Source of the DNA: Elysia crispata
Lineage: Eukaryota > Mollusca > Gastropoda > Plakobranchidae
DNA length: 64,000 bases
Assembly: GCA_033675545.1 (NCBI GenBank)
Contig: JAWDGP010001176.1
Location: forward strand, 287,501 to 351,500
Reading direction: 5' to 3'
The notes under the pieces were generated by a model. The model searched no databases. It worked only from the letters and a program-made list of their open reading frames with translations, and had not been told where the DNA came from. The translations under genes were made by a program, and so were the position numbers. Of this stretch, positions 48,497 through 63,400 are shown piece by piece (position 1 is the first letter of the stretch; the number at the start of each line of letters is the position of its first letter).

Positions 48497-51400
48497 TCAT
48501 TCTCTCCATTTGTACAAAACCAAATCTTTGTCTGTCAAGACTCCCAAGAAGTTTCCAGTTGAATTGCATGGCACTATTGGCTTAATGTCGATTGCTTTTT
48601 CATAACAAGGCAGGGTCTGAAAATTGGACCTCTGATCAAAATCCCACAAATTTACCTGAAGAAGCAATGAAATAAGGTAAATAATCAGAGCAAGCAACTC
48701 AGCTGATGTCAAAACTTGATAGTTCATTCACTTAAATACAGTTCAAACTACTGAGTTTTATGGCTATACATTTGTGAGAAAGGTAAGGTGACATAACAGT
48801 CTCATGTTAAGATAATCTGATCATGATTTAAAATGATTTTGAACCATTTAAAAATGGCCTAAGCTATGCAGATGTACTATTCAAATTTTGTTTTTTAGGT
48901 TTCATAGCAAAGAGGCAAAACCATGACAGACATCATGTTTCCATGCTGATGCTGAAAAAAAGATATAGCTTTCAATATTTTGTTTAATCTTTTGATATCA
49001 ATTAAAAATTGCAAAGACATTCTGTTTACCAAACTCAAATTTCTAGTCCACAAAGATCCCATTACCTCTTTAAATTAGAAATAGTAGACCTGAGCCCTGC
49101 TTAAAGAAATGTTTCCTGGTAAAACACACAAATATGCACAACAGGAGTTTCTATAAAAGAAATGATTAAAAATATACAGAGCTCAGTCCTCCATAAATTA
49201 AAAAAACCCTGAGAACCATTATTTAACTGTTTTACTGCAGAAATAAATTTCATCAACAGTTGAGACATTATATTTGACTTATCTTTTCCCACAAGTTTCC
49301 AAAAATACAATTTTTCTAAAAGGGGCCAATATATTAATGTGTTGAACATTAAATGAAAGCCACTAGGATACCAAAAGTAGGAAAGTGTGTCTCATATCAA
49401 TATCAAATTCAAACTCATAGCACTCAAGTATAATTGTATAGTCTTCTCTGTTTGGATAATATATTTATTTCCACACACTAAATAATTAAAACTCACAGTG
49501 TTGTTGGAATGGTTGGCTGTGACTGCCAGGAGTCCATTTTCAGTCTCTGGACGAGTGAGCAAACAGTTTCTACTAATAACAGCCTGCATACTGCCACCAT
49601 CAAACATGGCATGCAATCGGCTCGTCACAATTTTCTGTTGCTCCTCATCTGTCATACGAATATCGCTCACCTAGATATAAGATGAAAAGTAAAATTTGGA
49701 CAATGTAACACACTGCAGATGTCCTTGTACTGTACAATAAAGTTCATATATCTAAAACAAGTAAGATATTAAACTAGCTATAGGGTTTCTCTTATATTAA
49801 AAAGTATAAACTGTTTTTAAGATGCAACTATATAGGAAATCAAAAAAGGTTTTACAAATAATCAAATAGCTGAGGTACCACAGTGGTTGTTTTGTAGTCT
49901 TCACTGAACTGCATCATAATTTGTTAATGAATATGGTATCGATATAATTTGAAATAAATCTATACAAGTTTTTTGAAAAAATTTTTGGCAACCAATATTC
50001 AGTATATACTGTTCATCTTGCCCTGATCTTACTTGGCTTATAGAATACATGACCTCAATTAGAAGTATTTCATTCGTCTCACATATATTCAACAGTAAAT
50101 TTTTTTTAAGATAAATGGTAAATAATTTCATGGAATAGTAGAAAGCGGAGGGATTATCACTTTGACCACAGACCAAGGTAGGATTTGGCAACTTGGTTTA
50201 TTTCCACAAAGGGGATGATAAAAATTATATTTTCTAACTCACCTCATATCTACACTTGGATACATTCAGCCCTGGCCTAAAAGATGACAAAAATTTACCA
50301 CTGGTATGCAAACATAAGCTCATCACAGGTGCTGGAAGAATAAACAAGGAAAAGACTATAGTTATTGATATTTGTTTCAAATACACACTATATTTTAATA
50401 ACATTTCTCTTTTATTGAAAACTTTTTTGGTAAAGTTTCCTCAACCTCTGTAACTTAACACAATAAATATTCTCACTAGCATTTTTTTAGTTATAGGTGC
50501 ATTGGCTTGGAACAGTTAATATGACATTATCATATATTCTGACAAAACAAATTTTTATGAGGAACTAAGTTATAACAGGAGATCTGGGAACAGATCAATG
50601 TGATACTTTTGTGTTGATAGAAGAGATATCATTTGTCTTTCAATAAGCAACCTGGCATTTCTTTTGTTTGTTTTTGTTGTTGGCTGCTGAGGACATTTTA
50701 AATATATTAAAAAATATTGTATAAATAAATGAAATTTGCTAGGAAATCATTATTCCAGAATTTTAAATCCTGTTAAAATTACTGATTCACGTGATAGGAA
50801 AAGTAAATACTATACATTCTTTTAGTGTGATTTTTTAGGGAATGAAAGATCTCAAGATCTTGATATGACACAAAATATTACAAAAAAAGAGGGATATCGC
50901 CAGCAATACATTTCCTAACTTGAGAGTAGCTTGAATACTGGGACAATCTAAACAGTTGATTTGTCACTATCTTTTGATCCAATAAAATTCAAACCCTGAC
51001 ATTTCATTAATACAGCAATTGATATGTGTATGCTAACACCACAAAAGAGATTGAGCAATTAAGGAATCTCACTCTAGTATCAAGTTACATGAAGGGGACT
51101 AACTTGTAGCAGGAATGTTGACAAATAGGACAATGCAAATGCTTCAATTTCTATCTTACTTAAAATATAAATACCATGTACCCAGAAATATATTGTCAAT
51201 GGGTGAATTACCTTTCATTTGAGGAAGAATGTAATTAGTGAAATTGTTGCGCACTTGCTGCTTGAACACCAGGTTCTGCAGCTGAGCTATCAACAAACCT
51301 TGGAAGAAGCTGAAAGTCAAGGAAAATAGAACAAGTTAAATCCACAATTAAAAAGCCAAAGGAGTGTAATGATACATACGCTGCAGACATATAAAATAGA

Positions 51401-53115
51401 TTATTTGATCTAATAGACCCACATGATGTAGTTTTGTGGTGAACCCATGACTGTTACTTTCAAAGGTGATTTTTTTATATCTGCAAAAAAATCATTTAAT
51501 GTCATGGAAAAGGATAAAAACATGACTATGAAGGGCTGAAGATATAGGGAGAAGAAGAGAACTATTTCCTTATCACATTTTAGAAGGAAAAAAAGTAATC
51601 CACATTGCAAAATAGTGGCATCTTCATTTAACAGAACAAACATGACTACTGATTAATTTCTAGACACTAAATCTTTGATTCTATGTTAATAAATGCAATA
51701 AAAGCCAGCACAATGTAACTTTAGATGGCAAAGTGGAAGAAAAATAATGAGAGGATAAAAAAAAATCAAGAGAAAGAGCCACACTTTAAACAAGAAGGCG
51801 AAAGTGAAATACATTGAATTATTGAGACAATTCAATAGAACATTCTCAAATAATGAATTAAAAGAACTATTTATCCCCTTTGAAAGATTCTTTCTCATAC
51901 CATACACTTGAAACAACATAGGGATACCATTTTAAAATTTTCTTAGGCTAAAGAATTACAAATGAATTGAGGAACTTCTATGTGTACAAAAGAGAATAAC
52001 TATTGGGGCTCAGAGACAGCTATATCTAGTATAGCACCTCTTTTTCATTGCAATGATTATCTGAGAAAAAATAAATTTAATACCAAGACGTACTTTCCCT
52101 GAGAATCAGACCCTCTCCAAAATTGGATGTTGCTGATTGGACTGCCACCAGAGTCCAACACATCTCTGACATGTGCATTTGTGCGACGAATGTCGAACTC
52201 GCGGACAACACCACGCTCCATGCCAGCATAGAAAACGTTCGTGTCATGTGTATTCCAAGCACAGCACCACACTGTGCTGTTAAGGGTATATCTAAAAACC
52301 AGAATTAAGAAAATCAAGTTCATAATACAGAAACATTTCTACTTATTTTAAGAGACTGATAGGTGTTGCAGCTTTTTTTCAAGTCTCAAGAGGCAGACAC
52401 ATAATCAATAAAGTAGGAGAGGGAGTGAGGGACAGGGGTGTACAGCATGTTTCACAAAAAAATTCCTTTTTTTCAATAGCTGTGTTCTTAGTGTAGGGAT
52501 TATTTAAGTGTTTGCCAATTTAGTCAAGTCATGAATCCTTTCTAAATCACAAAGTCTACAAAAGTTAATGAAGAAAAAGTATGAAAAAATAGTTAAGTTA
52601 AATTAACAAGTATTGTTCGACACTCTAAAAGTCAAGAACATTTTTTTTCATCAGATTTTAATTCAAGCATTTCTAGATGATCTGCCAGGAGTGTAGTTCT
52701 TTGTCTACATTGAGTGGTTATTTATGGGCCTAGTGTCTTTGATCGGAGATATGTAATTAGTAATAACACAGACAAATCAAAATTGTCTGAAAATTTTTTC
52801 ACCACACCACATCTTCCAAAGTGTGTCAACATCAAGCTCCACAAGTGCGAGATTGCTAGCTTAGTCCGAGGCATATCCCCCAGAAAATTAAAAAAAGATT
52901 CTTATATATGCCCTTTTATGACTAATTTGAACAACTTTTGGCGCCAAAGAAGACTACTTTTTGTTTTTAATTTGTCAACAGATTTTATCTTTTATTTAAA
53001 AATAAATCAATTCAAGTCCACAATATACCTAAAGCATCAAAATTGTTGGAAATTTTCCATGTCTCATATCACACCTTTAGCCCACAGATACATGAGTTTT
53101 TACATAAATATATAT

Positions 53116-53172
<57 letters not shown>

Positions 53173-56100
53173 AGTTTCAACATTTCTGACCAGTTTGAGA
53201 AAACTGAAGGGATTCTTACAGAAATTTATTACTTTCCACGGATATGCTAAGTTAGAACTCTTTCAAATTAATGATGCAGTTTAGTTAAAAGTTGTCAGAT
53301 ATACAAAAAAGGTAATATATTGCATCCCTAAATGCTGATATGAAAAGAAAAGACAAAAGAATTCTTCAATTAACTTCCAATAGACTGTTAAACACTGTGA
53401 AAACTCAAAAAGTTTAAACTAAAATATATGGCTAAACAAAAAGGATTCTTGGTGCTAAAAACGTGTTTTCCTCTTGGTATTACCTTGGTTTCGCAATAAT
53501 ATATAATTATATAAAAAAAAGAGATTTTTGCATACCTAGTATTTGAGTTTAACAGTGATCCATTGGTTTTCTACAAAATTTTTTATTTCATTCACAACAG
53601 AACATAAGCAAGGTGGGAAAGCTGTCTTACTTTTGAATGATAGCCCTACTTGTGACACTTGAAAGCAGAACAGTTTTGTCAAGGCCGCATGTCAAGAGCA
53701 TACCATCTAAAGTGCCAGGACGGAAGCTCATGTCCCTAATGGCTGCAGAGTGCAAGGGCTGGTAGGATAGTGGTCGGAAATCTCGAGCAAGCATCTGTTG
53801 AATAAAGGAAATAAAAAAAAAAGACAAAAATTTTTTTTTTGTTATTGAATTTCAACAGAGAAAAAGATAAATATAAGATAAAAAAGTTATCGAGAGAAAT
53901 TTTCTAAACTTACGAAATTAAAGAATAACATTATTTCCAAATCTGCTTCCAATATTTAGATATGTGCCAGGTAGATTTGTTTCATAAAGTATGACATAAA
54001 GTGCATCTCTGTATTGGTGAAGCTTTACATAGTCTGTGAAAAAGAAGTCTTCTTAATGTTACCTTCCAAAGATTTTATAATACGAACAAAGAAAAATCTT
54101 AACTAATTAACGTCATGCAACAGACAAAAGAATCATTTCCATTTGATACAGAATCATAACACTTAAGTTACTAAATATTTTTTAAAACTTCAGTCACAGA
54201 TCACTCCATGTCAACCATATGAGATGGAATTGAGATGTAAAAAGCACAGTACAGCAGAAAAAAAGATGGTGACACACTAAAAATGCTATTTTCTTGAAAG
54301 AGGGGCGGTGTTAGCATTAAAATACAAAATATATTAAGCTTTTTTGATAATGAAATATACTTTAGCCTTATATGGTCTTTAGGTGCATAAAGCACTTGGA
54401 GAGACCAAAATAAAATGTTATATTTTTTTACTTGAACTTTTCCTATTTTTTTTTTTTAAGGAATCCCCATAATCATTTAAAGGACAATGAGCTAAATCAA
54501 AAGTAAAAACCCCCAAAAAATTGCATGTCTCACATACAGGGACTTAAGAGCTAAGAGGAACAATATGCATAGGCCTCTACTAAGAAAAAGACCAAAGGGA
54601 AAACCTGAAATCTCATAATGTGATTATATAGCATCTTTAAAGCAACTTTTCAATGCTTAGAGGTCTTATTTTCTTCATGGTGCATTTGTATTAAAAATAG
54701 AAGCTCAGAAATATTAAAAAGAAATACAAATGTATAAAAGTTATTGTCCAGTCACATCCTTGTGAGGGATCATTAACACATTTGAAAATGGATTAAAAAA
54801 ACATCAGATGTGTATTACCTTAATTCCATAGCCCCGGAACAGTGGATTGCTGGACTTTTGTGACACAACCGTCATTCCTAAATCTCTACTAAAGTCAAAT
54901 ACTCTGCATTGGCCCTCCTAAATGATCAGAATAAAGACATAAAAAAAAAGTAAAATATTTTCATACCACTAATTCTAATTGATTACGAATGATCATAAGT
55001 ACTTGGGTTTTTTTTTTTATCTAAATGCCTTTACAGTTTTCTTTAAGAGGTTTTAAATACCTGAACACTAAAATAAGTAAGATATTTTAAAAAACATAGC
55101 ATGTTAGCGCAATCAAGCATGAAACAAACTAGCCATCATCCATAACATTAATAAGTTCCTTAGCTGAACAGTCTGTTATTACATTGCTTGAACCAATGCC
55201 TGTAGGGCTGAAGAGGAACAAAAGCATTTCCGTGCAAGCTTGGATGTTAGGAAAATGAGGTAACTTTTTAGACGATTAATTGATATGCAACAGAATTTTA
55301 CTTATAAATTTACCTCGGTAATAGGGTTTATACTGTAATTAGGTAAATTTGGAATAAGTACACTTAAACTACAATTTTCCATATTTGGGCAAAAATATGC
55401 CACAAATTTCACCATATAATTATTCTAAAGACTTCATAAAATGATTCGATGACTGCACTGTTCAGTGAATTAGCAGGGAGAACACTACATAAACCATCAT
55501 TATATCAGATCAAAACCAAAATTTTCACAGTTAATTAACAAATGATTCTCTTGCTAACATAAAAAATGGTAATGGAAAAAAATGCTTTGACCTCAAGTCA
55601 ATAAGCTGTACATGCACACCTTTACATCATATTGACGTCATTTCTTTACGTCAAAGATTGATAACAATGAAAAAATTATCAAGAAGTACAAAGATCATTG
55701 TCTAAATCTTTGACAAATGATCCCAATCCTTTGTACCTACGTTCATAAATCCATGAACTTGTTTTTTGGCTGAGATGACTTCAAGCACTTAACAAAAATT
55801 GTTTTCAAATTTGATGCTATTTTTTAAAGCCAAATTTGGGTTACAAAAGTTAGAGATTTAGGGTGCTTCCTATTAATATATTATTCTATTGGCATAGTCA
55901 TGTCATGTTCTATTGCATACTTTGGCAACTTACTTACAATGGAATAATTTAGCTGATAAAAGGCGGGCCCTGCTGAAAATTATCTGCAGTCAATGGCAGG
56001 TGCAAGGCGCATTCCTCCAGTTTACTAAAGTACTATTTCATAAAACTTAATGCATCAAAAAAACTAATAAAGGTACAAATAAGATTCAGATGCCACAAAA

Positions 56101-59100
56101 GTATAAAAAAATGGGCACACTTTTATGTTATATATGATGCAACATATAAAAGACTATTAGATATTGAAGTTTTTGAGGACTGATCTAGATCACTTTGATC
56201 ATCTGCTCCATCTCAGAATCATCTATCTACATTTTCATCCTCGTCAGTCAATGAGTCTTGCAAGAGCAAACTGAACACCATTAAAAAAAAATTGTAGCTG
56301 TTGAACCATGCACACAATTTTTTAACTGAAAACAGAAAGCAACAGTAGAAATCATCTGGCAATGAAAACACAAAAAGTCCAAACGGATATGAACCATGTA
56401 AAGGGCATATTCTTAACTTACAATGTGTTTGCCACAGACAAACATTCATGGGTGATGGCTGGCGCTCCTGCTGATGCCCTAATGACATGAACATCTTCTC
56501 CTTAATTCTATCCGTTGTATCAATTTAAAGAAATTTTGGCTACTGTGAGAGAAACCAATGCTTATGAATACCTGTGAAATATATATTCTTTGGAAAGTGT
56601 GGAATTTCTTCAGGCTGGATGCCTGGCTGCAGCTTGGGGTACAGCTGCTGCCGGTGACACCAATGCTACTGCTGCTGCCTTCACCGGATTGAGCTACCTG
56701 AGAGCTACTTGCTGCTGGTTTTCTCCTGTAACATTGTAAAAAGCTTCATGAAAAAATAAGATGATTAACAAAATGATACAATAGCTCCCTTATTTTTTTT
56801 TGTCTCTTGGTTATTTAATTAAGGGATTGTAAATATTAATAGGAATTTTGTCCGAAACCCTGCTGTTCAAGAGAATGAAACACACTCTGCTCCTGTCTGG
56901 CAGGACATGTGAATCAGCGTGCCATTCTTTTCACTTTATGAGTACTAATAATGAAGGTGTCTGTTGTAGGCATTTTGACTGTGTAGCCACTAAGGTTTGC
57001 AGACATCCCGTTTGAAAAAAAAGGACAGCAGCATTGGGTTTGCAGCACAACTTTGAGATAGTGTCAAATCTGGTGACAGTCATTATGGAAGCTACGATAC
57101 CAGAGATCAACTTTTGTCTTGGTGGGGGCTTTCTTGGCCTCTCCCAAAAGAGAGAAAAGTTTAGGTTGGGGGGTGGGGAGGGAGGAGAGAAAAAGGGGCA
57201 ATTGGCTGTCTTACATAAGAAGAGAACTGAACATTGATTGAAGTATAAAAGCGAAGAAAGTAAATATGAAAATCAAAGGTGCACAAAGACTTACTACAGA
57301 GTAGAAAAGTTTCTGCTTTTTCACTGCCTAAAGGCAGACATTTAAAAATACAAATATTTACTATTGAAATAAAAAAAAAATCAAGATACAAATTTAAAGG
57401 ATTTCTGTACTACTTACATCCCTGCTTCACTTGAAAGTTGAGTCTTGCAACGAGCAAGCTCAAGCCTTATCAGCTCAAGGTCTTGTGATTGAGTTTCCAC
57501 TTTTCTACGAAGTGTTGCCTCACACCGCTCTTGCTCTCGAACTTTTTCTTTTTCCAATTCTGTTGCAACATGAGAATTATAATAAAAAAAAATTAGTTGA
57601 AACAAACTCAATTTAAAGAATTAAACATCAAACATCTTTACGCTGTGGAAGATAAATTTCAAAATTATATGCAAGTTCTCCTGTATAAAAAAGATTAAAA
57701 AAAAAAAAGAACACAACTCTCCTTCCAAGTTTTTTGAAGATGAAAGAATTAAGAGCTTGCCTGAAGTCCAATAATCAAACATGTAAAAAAAAAAGAACTC
57801 CATAGGAAGTCCAATTCACTGAACAAAAAAGAAAATAAATTAGTTCTTACCTAACAACAACATAGCTCTGTCTCTCTGCGAAGTATCCTCTGCCTGAATT
57901 TAAGTATAACAGAGCATATTTCAGTAATATGAAACTCCTGGCATGCATGCAGCAAAAGAGTACATCAGTATGATAAAACAAGTAAAGTGACTAATCTATA
58001 AACACACATATACACAGATATAATATATTCTTAAATATCCTCATAATGAGATAGCAACTTAAAAAAAAATGGACAAATTCAATTACATTGATGATAAAAA
58101 GATGTTAAAATAGGTGTAGCTCTTAAGGTTTAATTTTCTCTGAAAACTGGCCTTAAAAATTTAAGATATGGTAGGCAAGCTATCATTCTTTTTTTATTTT
58201 GTTTACTTGAGGTATATAAAATATAAATTTTTAAAAAACCATATAGAAGCAAAAAATAAATATATATTTATGGCGATATAACACTTTCAATTGACATTTT
58301 GAAAAATCAGATTCAGAGTCATCAAGTTAATGAAACATGTTAAGCAGAGATGAAACATTTTTTTAGTCCATGGACAGAAGAACTAATTCTTTGATGGCAG
58401 AACTTATGAAAACAAGCTATACAATGTTGCAGGTACAAAATTAGTTGGTACATTATTAACCCAACCAAGTTTTCTTCTTACTTAAATTGCAACACTGGTG
58501 GTTTTCATCTAATTACATTAGCATGTCAACACATACACAAAAATGATCCTCTTAGATCTGATTCATTAAACCCCGCTGCTTTTCTGTTAAAAAAAAAATT
58601 GTAACCATGTCTAGTTCTTTAATTCGTCAAACATAATATCTCAAACTCATATTCTGATGATTTTAAATAACGGAGCTTCCTGAAACAATTTATATTTAAG
58701 AATTGCACCTTTTGAAAACTTTTATGTTTTACTTAACTGTAATTTCTAAAAGCTTTTCAAGACCAAAATGCAAGCAATTAGAGTAAAACTTTAAAGCCAT
58801 AAGTAATGTGATGGAGCTGTAATATGTGTTTAGATTGTTTTTTAATTGTCATTCACAAAACTACCCATAGAACTGGCATTTCATTACATCAATATTACCA
58901 ACTAACAAATTGTTTATAAGTTCTAACATAGAGGAATTGAAAATAATAGCAACTTCATTTGGCAGCAACAGTTTTATATGCTTGTAACATATTCACTGAT
59001 AATCAAATGTTTTTCAAGTAACCTCAAGGGGTATGTAAAATATGAATGCTTTACAAGTCAAACAGAATAAAAAATCAAAGTAATAAAGACAAAAAAAAAG

Positions 59101-60400
59101 GGGAAAAAAAACACTCTAAAACTAACAAACAAACACTGAAAACCAACCATAATGTTCTTGACAAACAGTCCTCGGAATTCAGATTTTTTTGCCTTGGCCT
59201 TGCACTGCGGGCAGCTTTTGTCTTGATCAACCCACTTAGTAATGCAGCTAGAATGTAAGAATCATTGTCAGTTATAGTAGCTTAAAATAAGTAAAGATCT
59301 CAAGATAATCATTGACGCTATATTGCACAATGCACAGACAAGTTCTAGATGCCCTGTTACCTATTTAATCGTTTTTTTCATAGTTGAAGAGCTCCAGCTC
59401 CAAACACTTGTACTGATTAAACGAGCCATATTGCTTTTTCATACAAATTATTATATTTTTCTTACCTTTTTTGCAATCCCAGATTTGTCCTTTTTAAATG
59501 CCATGCAATTAATATGAGCTTGACCAAAGGTGATAAATGGCAAATTTTGCCAAACAAGAGAAGGGGGTGACAATTATGAACAACAAGTAAAAAACTGTAT
59601 CCATACTCAATTCTATCAGTTAGTTTAATTTTTCCTCTCAACTTGTATTGATTTCAGTTCCAATAAGGCTTAAAAATGTTTCAGTTTAGAAGCTTATATA
59701 ATAATTGGCATATAATTAAAATCTTCTAGCTTTCTTTTAATATGCTTGCACATAATGTCATGGTGTGGCTGGCAACAATTTAAGAGAACAGTATAGGATC
59801 CAATATCATATATGTTTGATCTTGTACTAATTATAATAGTTGTTATGATTATTATTTTGTTATTCTTTTTATTACTTATGGAGACAAAAAATATTAAAAT
59901 GCGAGGCGATAAAAAAGAAATAGCTTCTAATCCAATGCAAGAAAAAAAAATGAAAATAAATACTATAGACACATGTATATCACTAACTAAAGTATTGACA
60001 AAAAAGATCATAATAGTCTACCAGAATTGAGACTTTTTAATTTTTATTTGCATTATATTAGTGGTTTGAGAAAACAATTCATTCACAATATATAAATCAC
60101 ATAAAACGCTTGGTAAAGCTAATGATGTTTTAACCACAAGACCTTTTGTTACATGAAGATTTTGATCACTTGCATCGCAAATTTTGTGTAATTTTCATTT
60201 CCTTTTCCCATTTCACTTAGCATATTGTTTTTGAAAAATTCGTGATTATCAAGAATTATGGCCAGACAACTTTATACTTACTTCAAGCCAAAGAGATGGC
60301 CACACTTAAGGCTAGTGATTCTATGCTCTCCCCCTGTTGACCAAGGTTCCAAACATATGGAGCACGTCTGAAAATCGGTGCCAAAGAATGAATGAATGAA

Positions 60401-60446
<46 letters not shown>

Positions 60447-63400
60447 AGAGAGAAAGTCTGTTATTTTTCCCTCACTGATTTTTTTTCTCTCTTAAGAAAA
60501 ATTCATGTTTTCAAAATGTGTAAAGGCTTAACATTAAATTTTCACCTGTTAATGGCATCATATGCTCTTGTTGATACGCAATACTTTAAACAAAATCTTT
60601 AAGGATCTACCATATGTCTCTGGGTGGTTGTTCAGAGCCAGACCTGAGAAAAGAAAGTAAGGCAATCCTTCCCTCCACTACCCTGTGGGAGGTCCTTAGG
60701 CATGACAGAGAACCCACACAACCCCCATCCCCCAATCAGAGTTACAATGAAGTCATGGAAAGCAGGTGGTGGATGAGCGCAAGGCAGTTGACAAGATGTC
60801 ACTAATGGCAAACCACTCAAGCTGGCCAAGCATATGACCCCAGTTTATGGGGCAATGGTTGAGCAGAACAGCTCAATACCGTTACTGCTTCCAAAGAGGG
60901 CTATTGCAACTCACTACAGGTATCTATGCAAAGATCAATCATGACACAACAGAAATCCAAAAAGAAAGTGAGCGACGTGAATGATAGGTGTGCCAGTCTC
61001 ATCTGGTAGGGATTGTCATGTGCCACAGGTGAGACACCTGATTGTCATGAAGCGTCTGGGTGCAAAATGAAATTAAAGACAGCTATAGTAACATGGAATG
61101 TTAGAACAATGCTACAAAAAGGAAAGTTAGATAACATCAACTAAGAACTGAATAGGCATCAGTGAAGTCAGATGGCAAGGCGCAGGAAAGATAACATCAG
61201 GAACGTTAGAAATATTCTACTCAGGAGGTACAGAATATGAGAGAGGAGTGGCTTTTATACAAGACCAAGACATGGCAAAAAACAGTCAAAGGATACTGGA
61301 TATTACCAGATAGATTTTAATTTAAAAAATTTCAAGAAATCCATTGGACATCAACATCATTAACATCAAGATGCAAACATCAACTAGAAGCGATGAGGCT
61401 ATAGAACAATTCTATAAAGAAATACAGCAAACAAAAAAGCATTGCAGACAGCAGGACCCTCTTACCATCATGGGCAATTTTAATGCAAAAGTAGATGGGA
61501 AAGAAAAAATGTGTTTAGACCCCATGAACTGGGCATCAGAAACATAAGAACAAAGAAATTAGCTGAACGTTGTTATACGCACAACGTTATTATAGGAAAC
61601 ACATGGTCTCAGCAACCAAAAAGAAGGAAATGGATATGGGAAAGCCCAGGTGAGGGAAGCAGAGACCAGATCACCTTAAGTAAAGCTTAAAACATCAAAC
61701 TTGACTTGATAGATGCAGCAACATTAAAATTGCACCATTAGTATCTCAAGCAATAAAGAGATTTCAGAGAATAAAATCAATAGTACCATATACACAGGAG
61801 TGCTTTATTGAATCCATTCTGATGTATGTATGCGAGGCCTGATTTCAAAACAGCTACAAAAGCAACTCAAGACTACAGAAATGTGGTTCCTAAGAGAACG
61901 CTACGAATCTCATGGACTGCAAAGAAATCAAACGAAACAGTATTACGAGAAGCCGGCACAACAAAATAACTCATAAATAGAATAATATTATGTAAACGCC
62001 AGGCAACCTTTTTGACCATGTGATGAGAAGAGAAAAACTAGAAAATCTTGTGAAAACTGATAGAGGGAAAATGCAGTGAAAAACAGAGTGAAAAGAAGTT
62101 GGATGGACTAACAAAGTGGCTCATAGTAGGAAGAGTGACAGAAGCACTGAAAGCAACCAGGGATAGAGATGTGTGGAAGGCCATGATTACCTGCACTAAA
62201 GAGCATGGCACTTGATTGATTGATTATATCTCAACTCAAGAAAGAAACCCTTTAATGGTATTATTGGAAATATTTCCCAAAATAATTTCACACCATTCAT
62301 TAAATTTTCAAAACAATGACCGATTATGGTGGTGTGTTTACTCTTTCCTAAGAAACTGTCTCTAATGCAACAACAACATAAACAAAAACAGTCATGAATA
62401 CAAAAATCCTAATGAAACCTTTACTCACATTCTCCTCAGCATCTTTAAGCGACTTCTCTGTGTCTGTTTTCATCTTCTTGGCATTATGACTATCATCATC
62501 TTGACTCTGCTTGCGTTTTCGCTGTGAGGGCGTACTGGATGGAGACTACAAAAGAAAAACAACAAAAATATTGCAATTGACAAGAACAAATCAACATTTA
62601 TAAACATAAGATGCAACATTTCTAAAATCCCATGCACTTAACCTGTCTCAACTTCCATTATTTCATAATTACAAAATATATTGATGGAAATATAAATATT
62701 GCGGGAAAATTCAGGTGTAGTCAGAATTTAAAAAAAGAAAAAAGCTAGATGTGAATTCTTTAATTTTGTCGCTCCAACAAATTTATTCATAAAATTTATT
62801 TAAACACCTTTCCTGGAAGAAAAATTTTAAGGGCTGTGCAAATAAATTTTGAAAAAGTGAATATTACAGCAAATACCAAATATTTTAACAGCTTTCCAAG
62901 AGCGTTTATGTACATCTTTAGATGAAAAATTTGACTAAATGGCATCAGTCAACATCAAACTAATGATGTTCACATAACAGACTGTAACCTCTTGGTAGGC
63001 AACAATGTTAAAAGGACCTTTAACCTTTTTGCTTCATACTGCATGCTGGAGGTGAGACCAGCTTTACAAAGCTTTGGTTCATCACACCTGCTGTGTGTGC
63101 AGCAGTTCCAAGACCCTTTTATAACATCCTGCATTTCTGGGTTGACTTAAATTGGTAAAATGCTCTTAATCCCAATAAAGGACAGAGACCAACATCTATA
63201 TTTGTCTATAGAAATGCAATTAAAATAAAATATATGGGTCAAGCTTAATCACTTGGAGGAATCTACTTGTAGAACCTTGAGCAGTATTTCTATGTTTATT
63301 TTAATTTTATGAGTAGCTCAGCAGCCCCTCCCAAAGTTTCACTTACTTTTTGATCTTTTGAATCTGAATGTCCAGTGATGGAGCTGAGAGACTTGTGCAA

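Noticed and set aside
56219..56494. 91-codon open frame ending in acidic [12 protein letters not shown], as an extra RFWD3 exon
   Set aside because: Exons 7 and 8 join directly in frame in the order expected from human RFWD3, and no acceptor/donor pair around it keeps that frame.
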